Source of the DNA: Microvelia longipes
Taxonomy: Eukaryota; Arthropoda; Insecta; Hemiptera; Veliidae
Direction: 5' to 3'
DNA: 64,000 bases
Assembly: GCA_018340805.1 (NCBI GenBank)
Contig: JACMZG010001870.1
Coordinates: forward strand, 15,892,679-15,956,678
The notes under the pieces were generated by a model. It had not been told where the DNA came from. It worked only from the letters and a program-made list of their open reading frames with translations, and searched no databases. The position numbers and the translations under genes are program-made. This document shows positions 1-11,300 of this stretch, in pieces. Each line of letters opens with the position of its first letter. The stretch's first letter is position 1.

Positions 1-79
1 TTAAATCACAACGCTTAACTTCAAAGTATTAAGTTAACTCAGAACTCAAGAAATCAAGAACAAACAATTATGAAATGAA

Positions 80-400
80 AAATCGGGAACAGCGTACCTC
101 GAATTTTTTTTTCACTCGCAACGCTCAACATGCATATTGCGTACTCGCTTAGCTCATCATTGAATAGTAACTTCATTCTTTTCAGTCCCCGCAATCACCC
201 ATCTAGGCACTGACCCCGCTCCATGATGCTTAACTTTTATGATCCAACAAAAACCATAGATATACTTGTCGTGTTGAAAAGAAAGATAGAGTGCTTATTA
301 TTGATACTTGTACCAAATTTCAACTCAATCGGATTACTTTCGATTTTCCACAATTCTTTAAAAAACGTTTAGCATATATATTAGTCTTGTACATGGCTAT
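80..400 (-). mobile_element. 5S-like composite repeat, copy 1
   Basis: Read on the minus strand, this copy has a 5S-rRNA-like block at 187-245 (pieces GTTAAGCATCATGG and GATGGGTGAT), then a tail that ends in the CCCGATTTTT motif near position 80. Upstream of the core it keeps the segment (about 246-400) that in fuller copies links the core to module A. Module A itself is missing, so the copy is truncated. The core is diverged; the family assignment rests on its co-linearity with the copies at 1258, 19010, 43548, 48478 and 54950. Confidence 0.6.
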
Positions 401-420
401 ATAAAATGTATTCTATTCTA

Positions 421-1240
421 AAAAAAATACACAATTAAGCGAATAAATGACGTTAATTAAGAATTATTTAGAACCACACACCATCTAACAAACCATAAAT
501 CCTGGTATCTAAAAACTATTTATGTCAAATGATACATTTAATTCAAATTAAATACTAAGACTTACAATAGGATCAATAGGTAGCTAACTTTTGATGAGAA
601 GGTTAAAATTGAATTTAAAAAAAGTAACATTCTTTAAAATAAGTATAAAACACTTTGTTTTAAATAGCTGTAAAAATTGAAGGTTCTATTGCAGAAAGTA
701 TAGATCACGTAGTCCAATAATAGGCAATTTTTTTCAACGTTAAAGAGGTCTACATGACTTTAATTAAAAGTTTGTGTAAGATGTCCGTAAATACAATTGA
801 TAAAGGTTGTGCGAAAATAAACAATGAATTATCATTAATTGGGGTAAAATAGTTGACTCAGTTTATCTTTTAGAATCCCTTAAGTGGAATACGTGATACA
901 TTATAAACTTAGAATAATACTATAATATAGAAGGAGCACTACTGATGACACGAAAGCTATTCACTGGTGGTCTTAAGTAATGCTGCCACCCTAACAACAT
1001 ACAATTTTCTTATAAAAAAAGTTTTCCAATACTTCCGGTTGCGGATTAATGCTCATATTATTATAATGATAAATATTAATATAAATAATCGGTTTGCATT
1101 ACAATATTTTAAGCATTTTAAATTATAGTTTAACGTTTTTAATTAAAATTATATTAAAAGTAGTCCTTGTCAACTAAATGTAATTCTTGATAAATGTAGA
1201 ATTATTAGGATATATTTTCAATAATAATAATAATATTTAT
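421..1240. other. gene-free AT-rich stretch
   Basis: No open frame of useful length and no recognisable repeat family. The sequence is dominated by short A and T runs with an ATAATAATAATA tract near 1222. Confidence 0.6.
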
Positions 1241-1257
1241 GTTTAAATAAAGGATAA

Positions 1258-1530
1258 AGCAAATTTGACTACGGGATACCTCGCAACTTTTCTTCACCAT
1301 ATCGTTATCGCTTGAAACTATCTTTTTTCGTCTTCAGACAGGAAAAATATTATTTAATTCCAGCGGTCACCCATTCTCTTACGGACCTCGCTCAATGATG
1401 CTTAACAAACTGATCCTTTGAAAAACGTTGATATATAAGTAAATAGGCTTAAGTAATAACTACGCAAAGTTATACTTGTCCACAATTTCTACTGAATCAG
1501 ATGGTTTTCCAAATTTTAAGGATATCTATA
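1258..1530 (-). mobile_element. 5S-like composite repeat, copy 2
   Basis: Minus strand: the 5S-like core at 1360-1418 reads GGATCAGTTTGTTAAGC, then GAGCGAGGTC, then AATGGGTGACCGCTGG. This follows the order and spacing of the 3' half of eukaryotic 5S rRNA (GATCAC..AAGTTAAGC, GTCGGGCGCGGT, GATGGGTGACCGC). The tail (1258-1340) keeps the degraded 'tacctcg' end. Module A is not present upstream. Confidence 0.65.
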
Positions 1531-1592
1531 TATAATATATTTATATATATATAATATATATATAATATATTATTAAATATATAATATATATG
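1527..1592. repeat. (TA)n-rich tract
   Basis: Interrupted TA/ATAT repeat of about 65 bp; no other content. Confidence 0.8.
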
Positions 1593-2044
1593 CCATTTGG
1601 TAAAAAATTATACCAAAGCTGATTATGAGCTTAAACTTAAGCACATTTGTCAGTGTTGTATAGGAATTTATACTGATTTTATCTATATTTATACTGCATT
1701 ACAAATATATCAATTATTTTTCCGTCTTTTTTGATTTGATGAGTCAATAATATTTAATTAATTACCAACTACAATTTTATAATTAAATAACTGCTCTGTG
1801 GGTAATCCAAGGATAGATAAATAAATAGTCTCTCCACTAAAAACTATATTACTAGGTTTATTCGAGAGTTAACTTTCTGCGCATCCGGCCATCATCAGTC
1901 TATAAAAAGCCAAGAAAATACAACAAACTTAAAATAACTAAAAATACAAAAAGTCTAACATAAAGCTAAAAGAAAATACAACAATAACAAAAGTAAAATA
2001 AATAAATCGGCGAGAAGACAGAACACGTACCATTCTCTGGAGTG

Positions 2045-2317
2045 CTAAGAACGATCGTTAGTAACGATCTCTTTCCAATCTTTATAGCGCACTGACAAAC
2101 GAGGGATACCTACACAGTTAGGGCGTACTCCCCTCTCTTGAAGCCAATATCTCAGTGCTACAGCCTTCGAACCTTCTTCTTTAACATTAATGGAGGTACC
2201 ATTCTCAATATCTTTCAGAATTTCGTATGCCTCGAGAACGTCAAGCCTCAGTCCTTTATTTTCGTACCATAAAGTAGCAACTTCGTGAGGTCCATTAAAA
2301 TGGTTTTCATCTCTCAT
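2045..2317 (-). CDS. unrecognised 90-aa ORF in foldback arm and loop
   Basis: The 90-residue frame starts with MRDENHFNGPHEVATLWYEN and ends in KDWKEIVTNDRS. It is soluble-looking, mixed charged, with no signal peptide or membrane segment. Residues 1-35 come from the loop of the foldback; the rest lies in the left arm. Its base composition is clearly richer in G+C than the flanks, which suggests true coding ancestry. I do not recognise the family. The ATG at 2317 is at the very edge of the right arm, so it may not be the original start, and the sequence may be an internal exon or a retro-copied fragment. The same peptide from ENGTSINVKEEGSK onward is repeated on the opposite strand in the other arm. 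Confidence 0.4.
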   Translation of the reverse strand: MRDENHFNGPHEVATLWYENKGLRLDVLEAYEILKDIENGTSINVKEEGSKAVALRYWLQERGVRPNCVGIPRLSVRYKDWKEIVTNDRS

Positions 2318-2322
2318 ATGTT

Positions 2323-2484
2323 GAGAATGGTACCTCCATTAATGTTAAAGAAGAAGGTTCGAAGGCTGTAGCACTGAGATATTGGCTTCAAGAGAGGGGA
2401 GTACGCCCTAACTGTGTAGGTATCCCTCGTTTGTCAGTGCGCTATAAAGATTGGAAAGAGATCGTTACTAACGATCGTTCTTAG
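2323..2484 (+). pseudogene. inverted duplicate of the same C-terminal coding piece
   Basis: The plus strand of the right arm reads ENGTSINVKEEGSK, then YWLQERGVRP, then KDWKEIVTNDRS and a TAG stop: 53 codons matching the C-terminal part of the minus-strand ORF. There is no in-frame ATG at its beginning, so it is a partial copy. Its identity with the other arm reflects a recent inverted duplication or gene conversion between arms, not independent selection. Confidence 0.6.
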
Positions 2485-2713
2485 CACTCCAGAGAATGGT
2501 ACGTGTTTCTGTTCCTCGCCGATTTATTTATTTACTTTTGTTATTGTTTTGTATTTTCTTTAGCTTTATGTTAGACTTTTGTATTTTTAGTTATTTTAAG
2601 TTTGTTGTATTTTTCTTGGCTTTTTATAGACTGATGATGGCCGGATGCGGCAGAAAGTAACTCTCGAATAAACCTAGTAATATAGTTTTAGTGGAGAGAC
2701 TATTTATTTATCT

Positions 2714-3225
2714 AACTACAATTTTAGTTGGTAAGATATTTTTCCTTAGTAATCAGTCCAGGCCAAAAACATGCTAAAATTTTAACAAGTTTAAAAACAA
2801 AAAACACGGTCGTCCTAAATTTCGTATAATTTGCTTCAAACATAAAGCATTTATATTTGTATGGATTTGACCCTCTTTGTTTAAGCAAAATAACCCTAAT
2901 ACACATAATCTATAATTAAATCTTTAGCAATCATTAAAAATTCAAGTCAAATTAATAAAAAAAAAATATCACGAGATTCTAGATGGAATGAAATTATAAA
3001 TTTAATAGAGCTGTATTACATTCAATGGAATTATTATAAGATAATACAACGTAAAACATTACACTAATCGTATTAATATTAATTATGTATTTAATATTAA
3101 TCTATTATTTTATAATAAATTCAAAACTTGATAAATATTTTGACAGTAAAGTTATAATACTGTGTAATATTGATTTCATAATTATGAAATAATACGAGAA
3201 AATATTATTATAAAATAAATTAAAA
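2714..3225. other. gene-free AT-rich stretch
   Basis: AT-rich sequence with short A/T runs. The 60-codon frame on the minus strand (2724-2906) has no recognisable features. Confidence 0.5.
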
Positions 3226-3300
3226 AATCGGGTATGGTGCACTTCGAAAATTTTTTCACAATATCGTATTTACTATGCATCTCTATTTTTTGGTGTGGTT
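3226..3300 (-). mobile_element. tail fragment of 5S-like composite repeat
   Basis: AAAAAATCGGGTATGGTGCA followed by 'cttcgaaaattttttcac' matches the 3' tail of the composite repeat (CGGGTATGGGGTACCTCGG type). No 5S-like core follows, which fits a 5'-truncated copy. Confidence 0.5.
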
Positions 3301-3485
3301 TTTCCCAAAGTATCTCTTGAAATTTCTGAATCTTCCATCAGTTTCACAATAAAAAAAATTAAAATTTGTGTAAATACTTTCTTTGACCATTTTTTCGTAA
3401 CTTTAATCTTGTTATAATATTTTTTTTTTAAATATTCATTCCACTTAATAGAACAAATAAAAAAGTATAAACAGGATAAAAAAAA

Positions 3486-3598
3486 TATTGTATATAGGTA
3501 TTTATAAAATATTGTATATTGATATGGTATTTATAAAATATTGTATATAGATATGGTATTTATAAAATATTGTATATAGATATGGTATTTATAAAAGT
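3486..3598. repeat. 29-bp tandem repeat, about 4 copies
   Basis: The unit is GGTATTTATAAAATATTGTA plus TATAGATAT, four copies with one or two substitutions. It is followed by a short palindrome around AAGTACCTTGGTACCTT. Confidence 0.85.
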
Positions 3599-3926
3599 AC
3601 CTTTGAAAGAAGAGTACCAAGTACCTTGGTACCTTAAGACAAAATACATAATTTTTAATGTTCTGTTCTTCAAAGGATACCCGTACTTTTATGAATAACA
3701 TATCTAAATGCAATATAAATATCAGTAAAAATTACATCGAATTTTGTTGGATTTACCAAATTTAAGCAAGGCTAGCGAATTACCTTTGGAAAAATACGCT
3801 AAAGACACAAGTGGCATAACGGGAGTCAGCCCTAAAAGTTAGTCCAAAATCGTATTCTGAGGTCCTTTATAATGAAAAATAAATTTTCATTATCAATTGT
3901 TACTCCGGAATTTACAATAATAAATA

Positions 3927-4010
3927 TAAAATCAGGCCCACGCCTGATTTATTACGGAAAATAAACAATCAAATTGATTCCACAATCAATTTGTTTGTTT
4001 ATTTTTCGTA
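3927..4010. repeat. two adjacent short palindromes
   Basis: AATCAGGCCCACGCCTGATT forms one hairpin. Directly after it, ACGGAAAATAAACAATCAAA and its complement form a second hairpin ending at about 4010. This is probably the relic of a small foldback element. Confidence 0.6.
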
Positions 4011-4029
4011 AAACCAATGATTAATTAGT

Positions 4030-5040
4030 AAACGAACATTTGATCATTTTAGAATTAATGATAACAAAGGCTTACACACAGAAAGTAACTCATCCTTTAT
4101 CCTCCGCCGCTCTTATGGTCACGACGTTAAAAAACAAATATTCTCAATTTCCTTTCCTTTTTCACTTAATCGTGATAATATTACCAAGGACGAGTGTATT
4201 TGATAATAAAACAAAATAAAACTTATAAATCGAGGACACGCAGCCCCTTCTATTATACCCCAACTTTATATTTCTCATAAATATATATGTCAATCAATAA
4301 TTAATCATTAGAAGTAAACAAATGTAAAAATAGATAATACTTTAGCAGCATGAATATAATACATTTACGGAATAAATATATTTTGAACATTTTAAATAAA
4401 ATAGTAAAGCCGGTAGCATGAATATATACTACAAAGTACGTTTAGGTAAATTACATCAATGAAAAGATTAAAGAAATATAAAATAAACTTTCATTTCGAT
4501 TACCTAAAGACCTGAAGGATTAAGATACTTAAGTTTGTGTAAGCCACTCAATTTCCAAAATATAAATTACAAACAAATTACAATGAAAACCCCTCTAATA
4601 TATGGTGTTGAAATTTGTTATTCGACGTTTTTTGTATCAAAAGTATTTGAAATTTATTATAAAGTATTTACGAAAATTTTTAGTCACTAATTTTACTGAT
4701 TTATGATATTAAACTCAGAATAGATATAAAATATTATGTGTATAAGTATTTTTTAGTAAGAATTCAACCTTAAGGAAATTATTGAATAAAGTTGTAGATT
4801 TTTCGATTCGAATTGTTAATAAATATATTTGTTAACATTGTGATGTAATGAATTATATAAAATTTGAACAATAACATTTTTATAAATGTTTAAAAATTAG
4901 CATAAATAAATTTATTTCCTTCAGCACTTAATTTTAAGGTATAACTAACTTTGTTTTAATATTTAACCTGCAGGGGTTAATATGATTGTGTTTAAGATTA
5001 GTATTTTAAGGTTAATATTATTGATTATTTGTAGTTTTCG
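4030..5040. other. gene-free AT-rich stretch
   Basis: No recognisable repeat or coding segment; composition is like the rest of the intergenic DNA. Confidence 0.5.
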
Positions 5041-5046
5041 TATTTA

Positions 5047-5334
5047 ATGAAGGGCAAAACAAAAAGCAAACAATTGAGGCAAAGAGTTGAGCAAACCAGA
5101 CGAAATACCTGTGGAATGCTCGCTTTCATGCTATCCTATTCAGTCCTTGCGCAGGTTTTCGGTTTCTTCTTCATGGTCAGAATAGTAACACTTCTAGTTT
5201 TTTGTCCATTTCCCTTGATTCTTCAAGGGAAGTATTCATTTTCATACCATAATTTGTTCAAAACAATACTAGGTATTATTCTATCAATCCTGCACAACAC
5301 GTTAGGCAATCATACAAAGCCCAGATTACGCTAA
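5047..5334 (+). CDS. doubtful 95-aa ORF beside the 38-bp array
   Basis: The frame opens MKGKTKSKQLRQRVEQTRRN, is basic, and then passes into a hydrophobic stretch (residues about 29-70). Part of the hydrophobic section (TGGAATGCTCGCTTTC onwards) is the inverted counterpart of the unit of the tandem array at 5415-5800. That part is therefore repeat-derived. I do not recognise the protein and consider it probably not a gene. It may instead mark the other arm of a small element in whose arm the array expanded. Confidence 0.15.
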   Translation: MKGKTKSKQLRQRVEQTRRNTCGMLAFMLSYSVLAQVFGFFFMVRIVTLLVFCPFPLILQGKYSFSYHNLFKTILGIILSILHNTLGNHTKPRLR

Positions 5335-5414
5335 ACTTCAAAGGTTTAAAGGTATTTATTATAACAACTCCAGGAAAATTGACTAAACAACTAGACGTGT
5401 TATTGTTTCGACGC

Positions 5415-5800
5415 CTAAACTAAACACTTGTGCAAGAACTGCATTGGTGGGCAAGAAAGCAAGCATTCCATAAGAACTGCATTGGTGGGCAAAAAAGCAA
5501 GCATTCCATAAGAACTGCATTGGTGGCAAGAAGCAAGCATTCCATAAGAATGCATTGGTGGGAAGAAAGCAAGCATCCATAAGACTGCATTGTGGGCAAG
5601 AAAGCAAGCATTCCATAAGAACTGCATTGGGGGCAAGAAAGCAAGCATTCCATAAGAACTTCAAGAATTGTTTGGGAAAGCAAGCATGAAATTGTGGCAA
5701 GAAAGCAAGCATTCATAAGAACTTCATTGTTGGGCAAGAAAGCAAGCATTCCATAAGAACTGCATTGGTGGGCAAGAAAGCAAGCATTCCATAAAAACTC
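5415..5800. repeat. 38-bp minisatellite, about 10 copies
   Basis: The unit is AACTGCATTGGTGGGCAAGA plus AAGCAAGCATTCCATAAG (38 bp). Because 38 is not a multiple of three and the unit lacks stops on the minus strand, all three minus frames stay open and give overlapping repetitive ORFs (MECLLSC, LWNACFL and YGMLAFL series) that are not genes. Copies differ mostly by single-base deletions, as expected from uncorrected long reads. Confidence 0.9.
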
Positions 5801-5809
5801 GTCCATCTT

Positions 5810-6950
5810 GTAGACCTCCGCACCAAAATTACTTTGTAGTTTATCTTATAAAGAGTAAATATGACGATAAAAAATATTCCCCTATCCAAGATCGAAAGTA
5901 CTTTAAAATCTCGAACTGTCTCCATACCAGTTTTTTTTAACTCAGAGCTTCCCTAAAAAACAATTAAATAAAAACACTGGACATGTTTACCTACCGAATT
6001 TTAAAATTCTGGTTAATTTAAAAATTAACCACTTCGGTTTTGGACACAATTCGGAGTTACTTCTAGTGGCTGAGTTTGGTTGACTCCAGACCGGATATTT
6101 TACGTCAGAATTGTACCAAATTTGGTATATGCCAAGTATCCCAATTTAAACTGCGTCTAACATTGTTATGTTTTTAAATGAAGAGTCTTTTAACTCTTCA
6201 TGAAGTCTCTACGACAAATATGGAAGTTATTAAAGAAATACGAGTAACACAATTTCAAGTTTATTTGATTTTTAAATGATTTATTTAATTATTTTTAATT
6301 GTAAAAAAATAAAAAATAAAAAAACCTTAATAAATAACTAACTATTTTATTTGTATTTTCTTTCCTCTTATAATTACAACTATAATAAATTATTTCTATT
6401 ATAACTGGTAGTGAATACTACCAGTTAAAAAACAATAATAGTAAGAAAAATAATTTTACAAAACACAGGATAATCAAGAGTAATAAAAAAACTTTAAAAT
6501 GTGGGAAGGTGGCGTAAAGGCGTAATTTAAAATTGAACAACCTGTGTGGGAACACATCGGCCTTGGGCCACCTGAATTTTTTGTTAGGTTCTTATTATGT
6601 AAACGAATTCCTTAAACTAATCATATCTATAAGACATGATCAGAACGTTAGCCCTGAAAATGCAGTGAATAAGACAAGTGATAAATATTGGAACTAGTGT
6701 ATCGAATTATTCAATTTGAAAGGTAACATATTTTTAAAGGGAGATAGCAGAGATAACATTTTGGTGATTAATTATTTTTAAAAGAAATAATTATTACATT
6801 ATTTATATAGTTCTTTTGATAAAAATTGTAATATTTCAATGTATGATAGGGCGGCTTTATGACTCTATAGGTAATTTAATTTGAGCGGGAATTATGGATG
6901 TGTAATTCTCATAAGTTATTCTTTCCGTTGCTCAAATATGCGCAGAATTT
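5810..6950. other. gene-free stretch
   Basis: AT-rich, with a more GC-rich patch at about 6500-6600 containing GGGAACACATCGGCC. No coding or repeat assignment was possible. Confidence 0.5.
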
Positions 6951-7044
6951 AGGAATTATTTGAATGTATCCTCAGATTTGTCCTTTTTTGGATTGAATCT
7001 AATATTTATATCGTTTGGGTCTGTAGCCGTTCTAGCCAAGTGTT

Positions 7045-7497
7045 TGCTATTTATAGGTTCACATACATCCATATATATTTCCAACTATGTACAGGTTCAC
7101 ATACATTCATATATATTTCCAACTGTGCACATACATCCATTTATATTGTCAACTATGTACAGGTTCACATACAGCAATATATATTTCCAACTATATATAG
7201 GTTCACATATATTCATATAGATTTCCAACTATATATAGGTTCACATACATCCATATATACTATATTGCCAACTATGTATAGGTTCACATATATTCATATA
7301 TGTTTCCAACTATATATAGGTTCACATATATTCACCATATATATGGTTCACATACATCCATATATATATATGCCAACTATGTATAGGTTCACATATATTC
7401 ATATATGTTTCCAACTATATATAGGTTCACATACATTCATATATATTTCCAACTATATATAGGTTCACATACATCCATATATATTTCCAACTCGCCA
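7045..7497. repeat. ~36-bp minisatellite, about 12 copies
   Basis: The unit is close to TATATAGGTTCACATACATC plus CATATATATTTCCAAC. Two unit subtypes alternate (ACATACATCC and ACATATATTC), which suggests higher-order amplification. The open plus-strand frames across it are products of the repeat. Confidence 0.9.
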
Positions 7498-7499
7498 AG

Positions 7500-8130
7500 A
7501 CGTAGGTCATATTCTTTTGAACCTTATATACTTATTTATTATATATTATTATTTTAGGAGATAGCAACAAAATCGCAAGTAAATGATACTAAAGCACTTA
7601 AACAAATTAAATTTCATCATATTTTCACATAACCATATAATATTAATCAAGCTTAGTAATATTTTTTTCTACTCTACTAGACTAAATTTCCTACACTAAG
7701 TGAGAGCATAAATTAGTGTAAAGTATATCTCTATATACTCCTCCTCATAACCTGACAGTCTTAATTATCATTTGATTGATTGCTTTTTAAATTTATTTCC
7801 TCCGACTAACTTTTTATGCTTGATTGGTTTTCAAAAAACTATAGGGCTTTTAATTTGTAATTATGGAAAGTAAATTACAAATTTTGGAATAAAACCACAA
7901 TAAACATCATATACATATTAATATAAAATTTATATATGTTAACTTTTATGCTATTTTACGTATTCAGTAAGATATGATAAAAAATGTATTCAAATCTTTT
8001 TATAATGCAACTTAATATTGAAAATAATATTTAGCAATTATTTAGCCTAACTACGTTGGACTCGCAGAGATAGACATCAAAATATAAAAATGACAACATT
8101 CATTTGAATGTAATTGAGCACAAGCAGAGT
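7500..8130. other. gene-free AT-rich stretch
   Basis: Nothing beyond short hairpins, such as AATTTGTAATTATGG with its complement near 7850. Confidence 0.5.
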
Positions 8131-8138
8131 TATTCATA

Positions 8139-9009
8139 CTAGGAAATGAAGAAAAGAGTTTCTCAACAAAGTAATAGTTTATGGGAAGAGCGCATTTAAC
8201 CTAACATGAGGTCATCATCAGTGCAATGAAGATAAAAATAACAGTTAGAAAAACATAAAACTATTTTTAAACTTTCATCTTTATAGTAGATGAAATTGAG
8301 CTGTGGAGTCTCACAATAGGAATTGAAAGAAAACAGTCTCTCCACAATAACTTGTTATTGTGGAGAGCCGACTTTCGGACGGAAAGTCGGCTTTGTTTAA
8401 TATAACAAGTTATTGTGGAGAGACTGTTTTCTTTCAATTCCTTTCAACTTTATCTTTATAGCACTGATGATGGTCTCATGTTAGGTTAAAAGCACTTTGC
8501 CAATAAGGCGCGGTCGAATGTCTAGAACGTTGGATCACCAACAAACTTTTTTTATAATTTTTTTTTCAAAATTTTCAGTAATTAGCCGGATTTGTGATAA
8601 ATGAAGCTTATTTCCGTAATCTGCACGCTCTTTTGGTTAATCTAAAAGAGTATTTACATTCACTCTACAATTTTTTTTAAATCCTTGGTACATACATAAC
8701 TACTGTTAGACGTCAATATTTTGTGTTATATTTTGACATGTCAACATTGACGTCTAACAGTAGTTATGTATGTACCAAGTTAGATTAAAAATAAATCGTT
8801 GAGTGAATGTAAATACTCTTTGAGATTAACCAAAAGAGCGTGCAGATTACGGAAATAGGCTTTATTTATCACAAATCCGGCTAATTACTGAAAATTTTGA
8901 AAAAAAAAATTATAAAAAAAGTTTGTTGGTGATCCAACGTTCTAGACATTCGACCGCGCCTTATAAATTAAAATTTTTGTAGAGATACTCTTTTCTTACT
9001 TTCCTAGGC
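8139..9009. mobile_element. foldback element interrupted by a second foldback
   Basis: The left arm (CTAGGAAATGAAGAAAAGAG, then TTTAACCTAACATGAGGTCA, then an inner arm ending at CAATAACTTGTTATTG) is matched in reverse by the right side. The match on the right is split: TTTATCTTTATAGCACTGAT to GGTTAAAAGCAC (8451-8494), then after the insertion CTCTTTTCTTACTTTCCTAG (about 8988-9009). Without the insert the element is about 410 bp. It carries the GCACTGATGATG..AGGTT motif that recurs in other families here. A nearly perfect GCCGACTTTC/GAAAGTCGGC hairpin forms the centre. Confidence 0.75.
8503..8964. mobile_element. ~460-bp foldback MITE inserted at TA
   Basis: The ends read TAAGGCGCGGTCGAATGTCT and its reverse complement. 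Arms of about 210 bp surround a short centre with TTTTGACATGTCAA. The arms are almost identical, so the insertion is young. Flanking TA on both sides is consistent with a TA target duplication, as in Tc1/mariner-like MITEs. There is no coding sequence inside. The arms contain CGTTGGATCACCAACAAAC and GTACATACATAACTACTGTT with complements. Confidence 0.8.
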
Positions 9010-10600
9010 TAAATTTACGTTGCATAATTCGTAAATTATGAAACGAATTACGAATTATTGCATAATTATTTCTAAAAAGTAATACAATCTATTTTATTAC
9101 CAGCGATGCTATTTATCATTAGTGAGATTACTAATACAGTAGATATTCAAGTCATATTCAAATGAATCTTTGTATGATGTTTATTAGCTAAAAGAATTTA
9201 CTCGCACCAAATTTTAACACCAAATTTTGAATGGTTTGTTGATTTTAGATAATTATTCAAATCATTCAAATGTAAACTAAAGCTGATAATGTAATAAAAC
9301 TAAAACTTAGCACATTTTATAAGTTTACATAAGACTGCATACGTGCCACACTTCAAATAGATCCAAACATTTTTCCGTTTTATATGCATTTTAAAAGTTT
9401 ATAAAGAGTTTATTAAGACACATTGACGATTGATAATAACGTCAAAAATATATTTCAAAAATCACAAGACAAAGATTGATTATTATACTAAGTCTCTAAG
9501 CAAACGCAGGAATGTATATAGATGTCAGACACACATATGCATATATAAACAGCTAACTTGGTAAAAACTTCAAGGTTTTAACATCCTGGAACGAATAGCT
9601 GAGATAAAATATCGGTTTCAGATTATTAGTGAAAACACAATACTATTCCTAAATGTTGGTATAAATAGAGAAAAGTAAAAAATAAAAATATATCAAATCC
9701 AATTCAAGTTAAATCCTTCAAACAGCAAATAGAAATAAAACTGGAATAATTAAAACTGCCAGACAAAAAGACGGAAAAAGTTGCGAACCAGACACAAGAC
9801 TGCGACAGACCCGGAAACACTTTAAAAACTTCATACTAATTCAATATGTTGTCCTAGAAATTTATATTTAATTAAAAATATATTGTATTCTAAATTGAAT
9901 GCAATGTATAAATTATATAACAGTTATTTCAAAGTCAGGGATTCATAATTTCATTCAATACATTTCTTAAAACTGGTAGTAATATATAAACTAAGATAAT
10001 ATATATAAACCAAGTAAGGAAACAAACACGATTATTGTCAGACCTGGCATGTAGTTCACATTTTGTCCACCAGGGAGTTGGCTCAAATTTTCCTATGGCC
10101 GTAAATGTAAACAACCTATTTACGGTTTACAAAATTTTTGTTTTTATTGCATTTATTTGTACGATTTAGAATAAAATGTTAATAATTTGTGTTAGAAATA
10201 CGTTTTGTCACATCCAATAGAGGTTTAAGTGCGAATCTTTAAATACTAGGTTTGTTTAAATAACTTAAAACGAGCGGCTAATTAAACTTTTTTTTCGAGT
10301 GCACTATTTAACTTAGTACATTTTTGCGAGTCATATTTGTTTTTTCCCTTCAAATATAATTGTAATTAGTAATTTAACAACTTTAACCAAACATTTTTGA
10401 ATATAATAAAAGCAATCGTAATTTTAAGTTACGTTTAAGGCAATATTGTCGTCTGCATGTTCTATAAAATCATAATAAAAACATGTGATTTACCTTTACT
10501 ATAGTTTCTCTTTTCTTTAACTAATTTATTGTAACAATTATTTCACAGAATTTAATACAAAATCATTTAACGTACATATTAAAGTAAGAAAACACGATTA
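9010..10600. other. gene-free stretch
   Basis: Contains a small palindrome around GCATAATTCGTAAATTATG (9030-9065) and no recognisable coding or dispersed repeat. Confidence 0.5.
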
Positions 10601-10918
10601 AAAATAAAACTCACCTAATGTTATCAGGGTTGCCAATAAAACTAAGTGAAAACGTAAATCCTAAGAGGCGCATGCGCAGTTATTCCAATTATAGCTATTT
10701 TTTATTTTTGAGCCAGCAATCAACTGATCACGCATATCTGAATTTTTTTGACACTGGTTATTGTAGGAGTTTCCCTACTTGGTTTATATATTACTTTAGT
10801 ATAAACTACCTGTAACAGTAGTACATCGTCAGTTGTACTATTACAAGTCGTAATTGCGTAGTTAATGTAATAATTGTAAGTATGCGCAGTTTATACCAAG
10901 TATGTGCAAATTGTTTTT

Positions 10919-10920
<2 letters not shown>

Positions 10921-11014
<94 letters not shown>

Positions 11015-11037
11015 TATATATATATAATATATATATA
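10921..11037. repeat. (TA)n microsatellite
   Basis: About 115 bp of TA with two AATA interruptions. The apparent Tyr/Ile-rich reading frames on the minus strand are artefacts of this tract. Confidence 0.95.
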
Positions 11038-11149
11038 GTAAAATAAACAAGTAAAAGGTAAGAATAACTAAGTTTTAAATAACTGCGGATGATGTATGAG
11101 CATAAGTTTATGCAAGGATAAACATGTAGCTTCCAATAGCCTGTAGGAT

Positions 11150-11300
11150 ATATGTGCACTTCCTTTAAGTAAATCCGGTAAAACTGAGTATCGAGTAATA
11201 GTGCTACAACTCAGGTTATGATACTTACACCAAAAACTTAAGCAAGAAATGGATTGTTGAGAAAAAGCACGCATTTCAAAGCACTCGCTTGCGGATCTCT
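11150..11300 (-). repeat. dispersed repeat shared with 58.2 kb
   Basis: Minus strand: AAATGCGTGCTTTTTCTC, then ATCCATTTCTTGCTTAAG, then ATTACTCGATACTCAGTTTT and CCGGATT..AAAGGAA. The same blocks in the same order occur on the plus strand at 58200-58335, and the first two recur at 42046-42090. This is an uncharacterised, moderately old family. Confidence 0.6.

Larger units (their letters stand above)
1815..2713. mobile_element. long foldback element with coding arms
   Basis: Two near-identical arms of about 400 bp (1815-2213 and 2317-2713) lie in inverted orientation around a loop of about 103 bp. The arms match from AGATAAATAAATAG at the outer ends to the GGTACCATTCTCAA inner ends, with only scattered differences. 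The inner half of each arm is coding-like (see the two CDS entries). The outer half is AT-rich and contains CTGATGATGGCC followed closely by GAAAGT, a hammerhead-like core. A transcript across this locus would fold into a hairpin of nearly 400 bp. It could be a foldback transposon that captured a gene fragment, or an inverted duplication of one. Confidence 0.8.

Noticed and set aside
5383..5925. Overlapping ORFs with repeated MECLLSC / LWNACFL / YGMLAFL peptides
   Set aside because: All three frames of a 38-bp noncoding tandem repeat are open; frame changes and single-base deletions between copies show no coding constraint.
7040..7462. 140-codon ORF of repeated FTYIHIYFQLYIGSH peptides
   Set aside because: Translation of the 36-bp minisatellite, whose unit happens to be a multiple of three.
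10806..11159. 117-codon Tyr/Ile-rich ORF on the minus strand
   Set aside because: Produced by the (TA)n microsatellite, which lacks stops in one pair of frames. The same holds for the frames at 24063-24296, 24799-25029, 43534-43725, 52084-52278 and 61524-61721.
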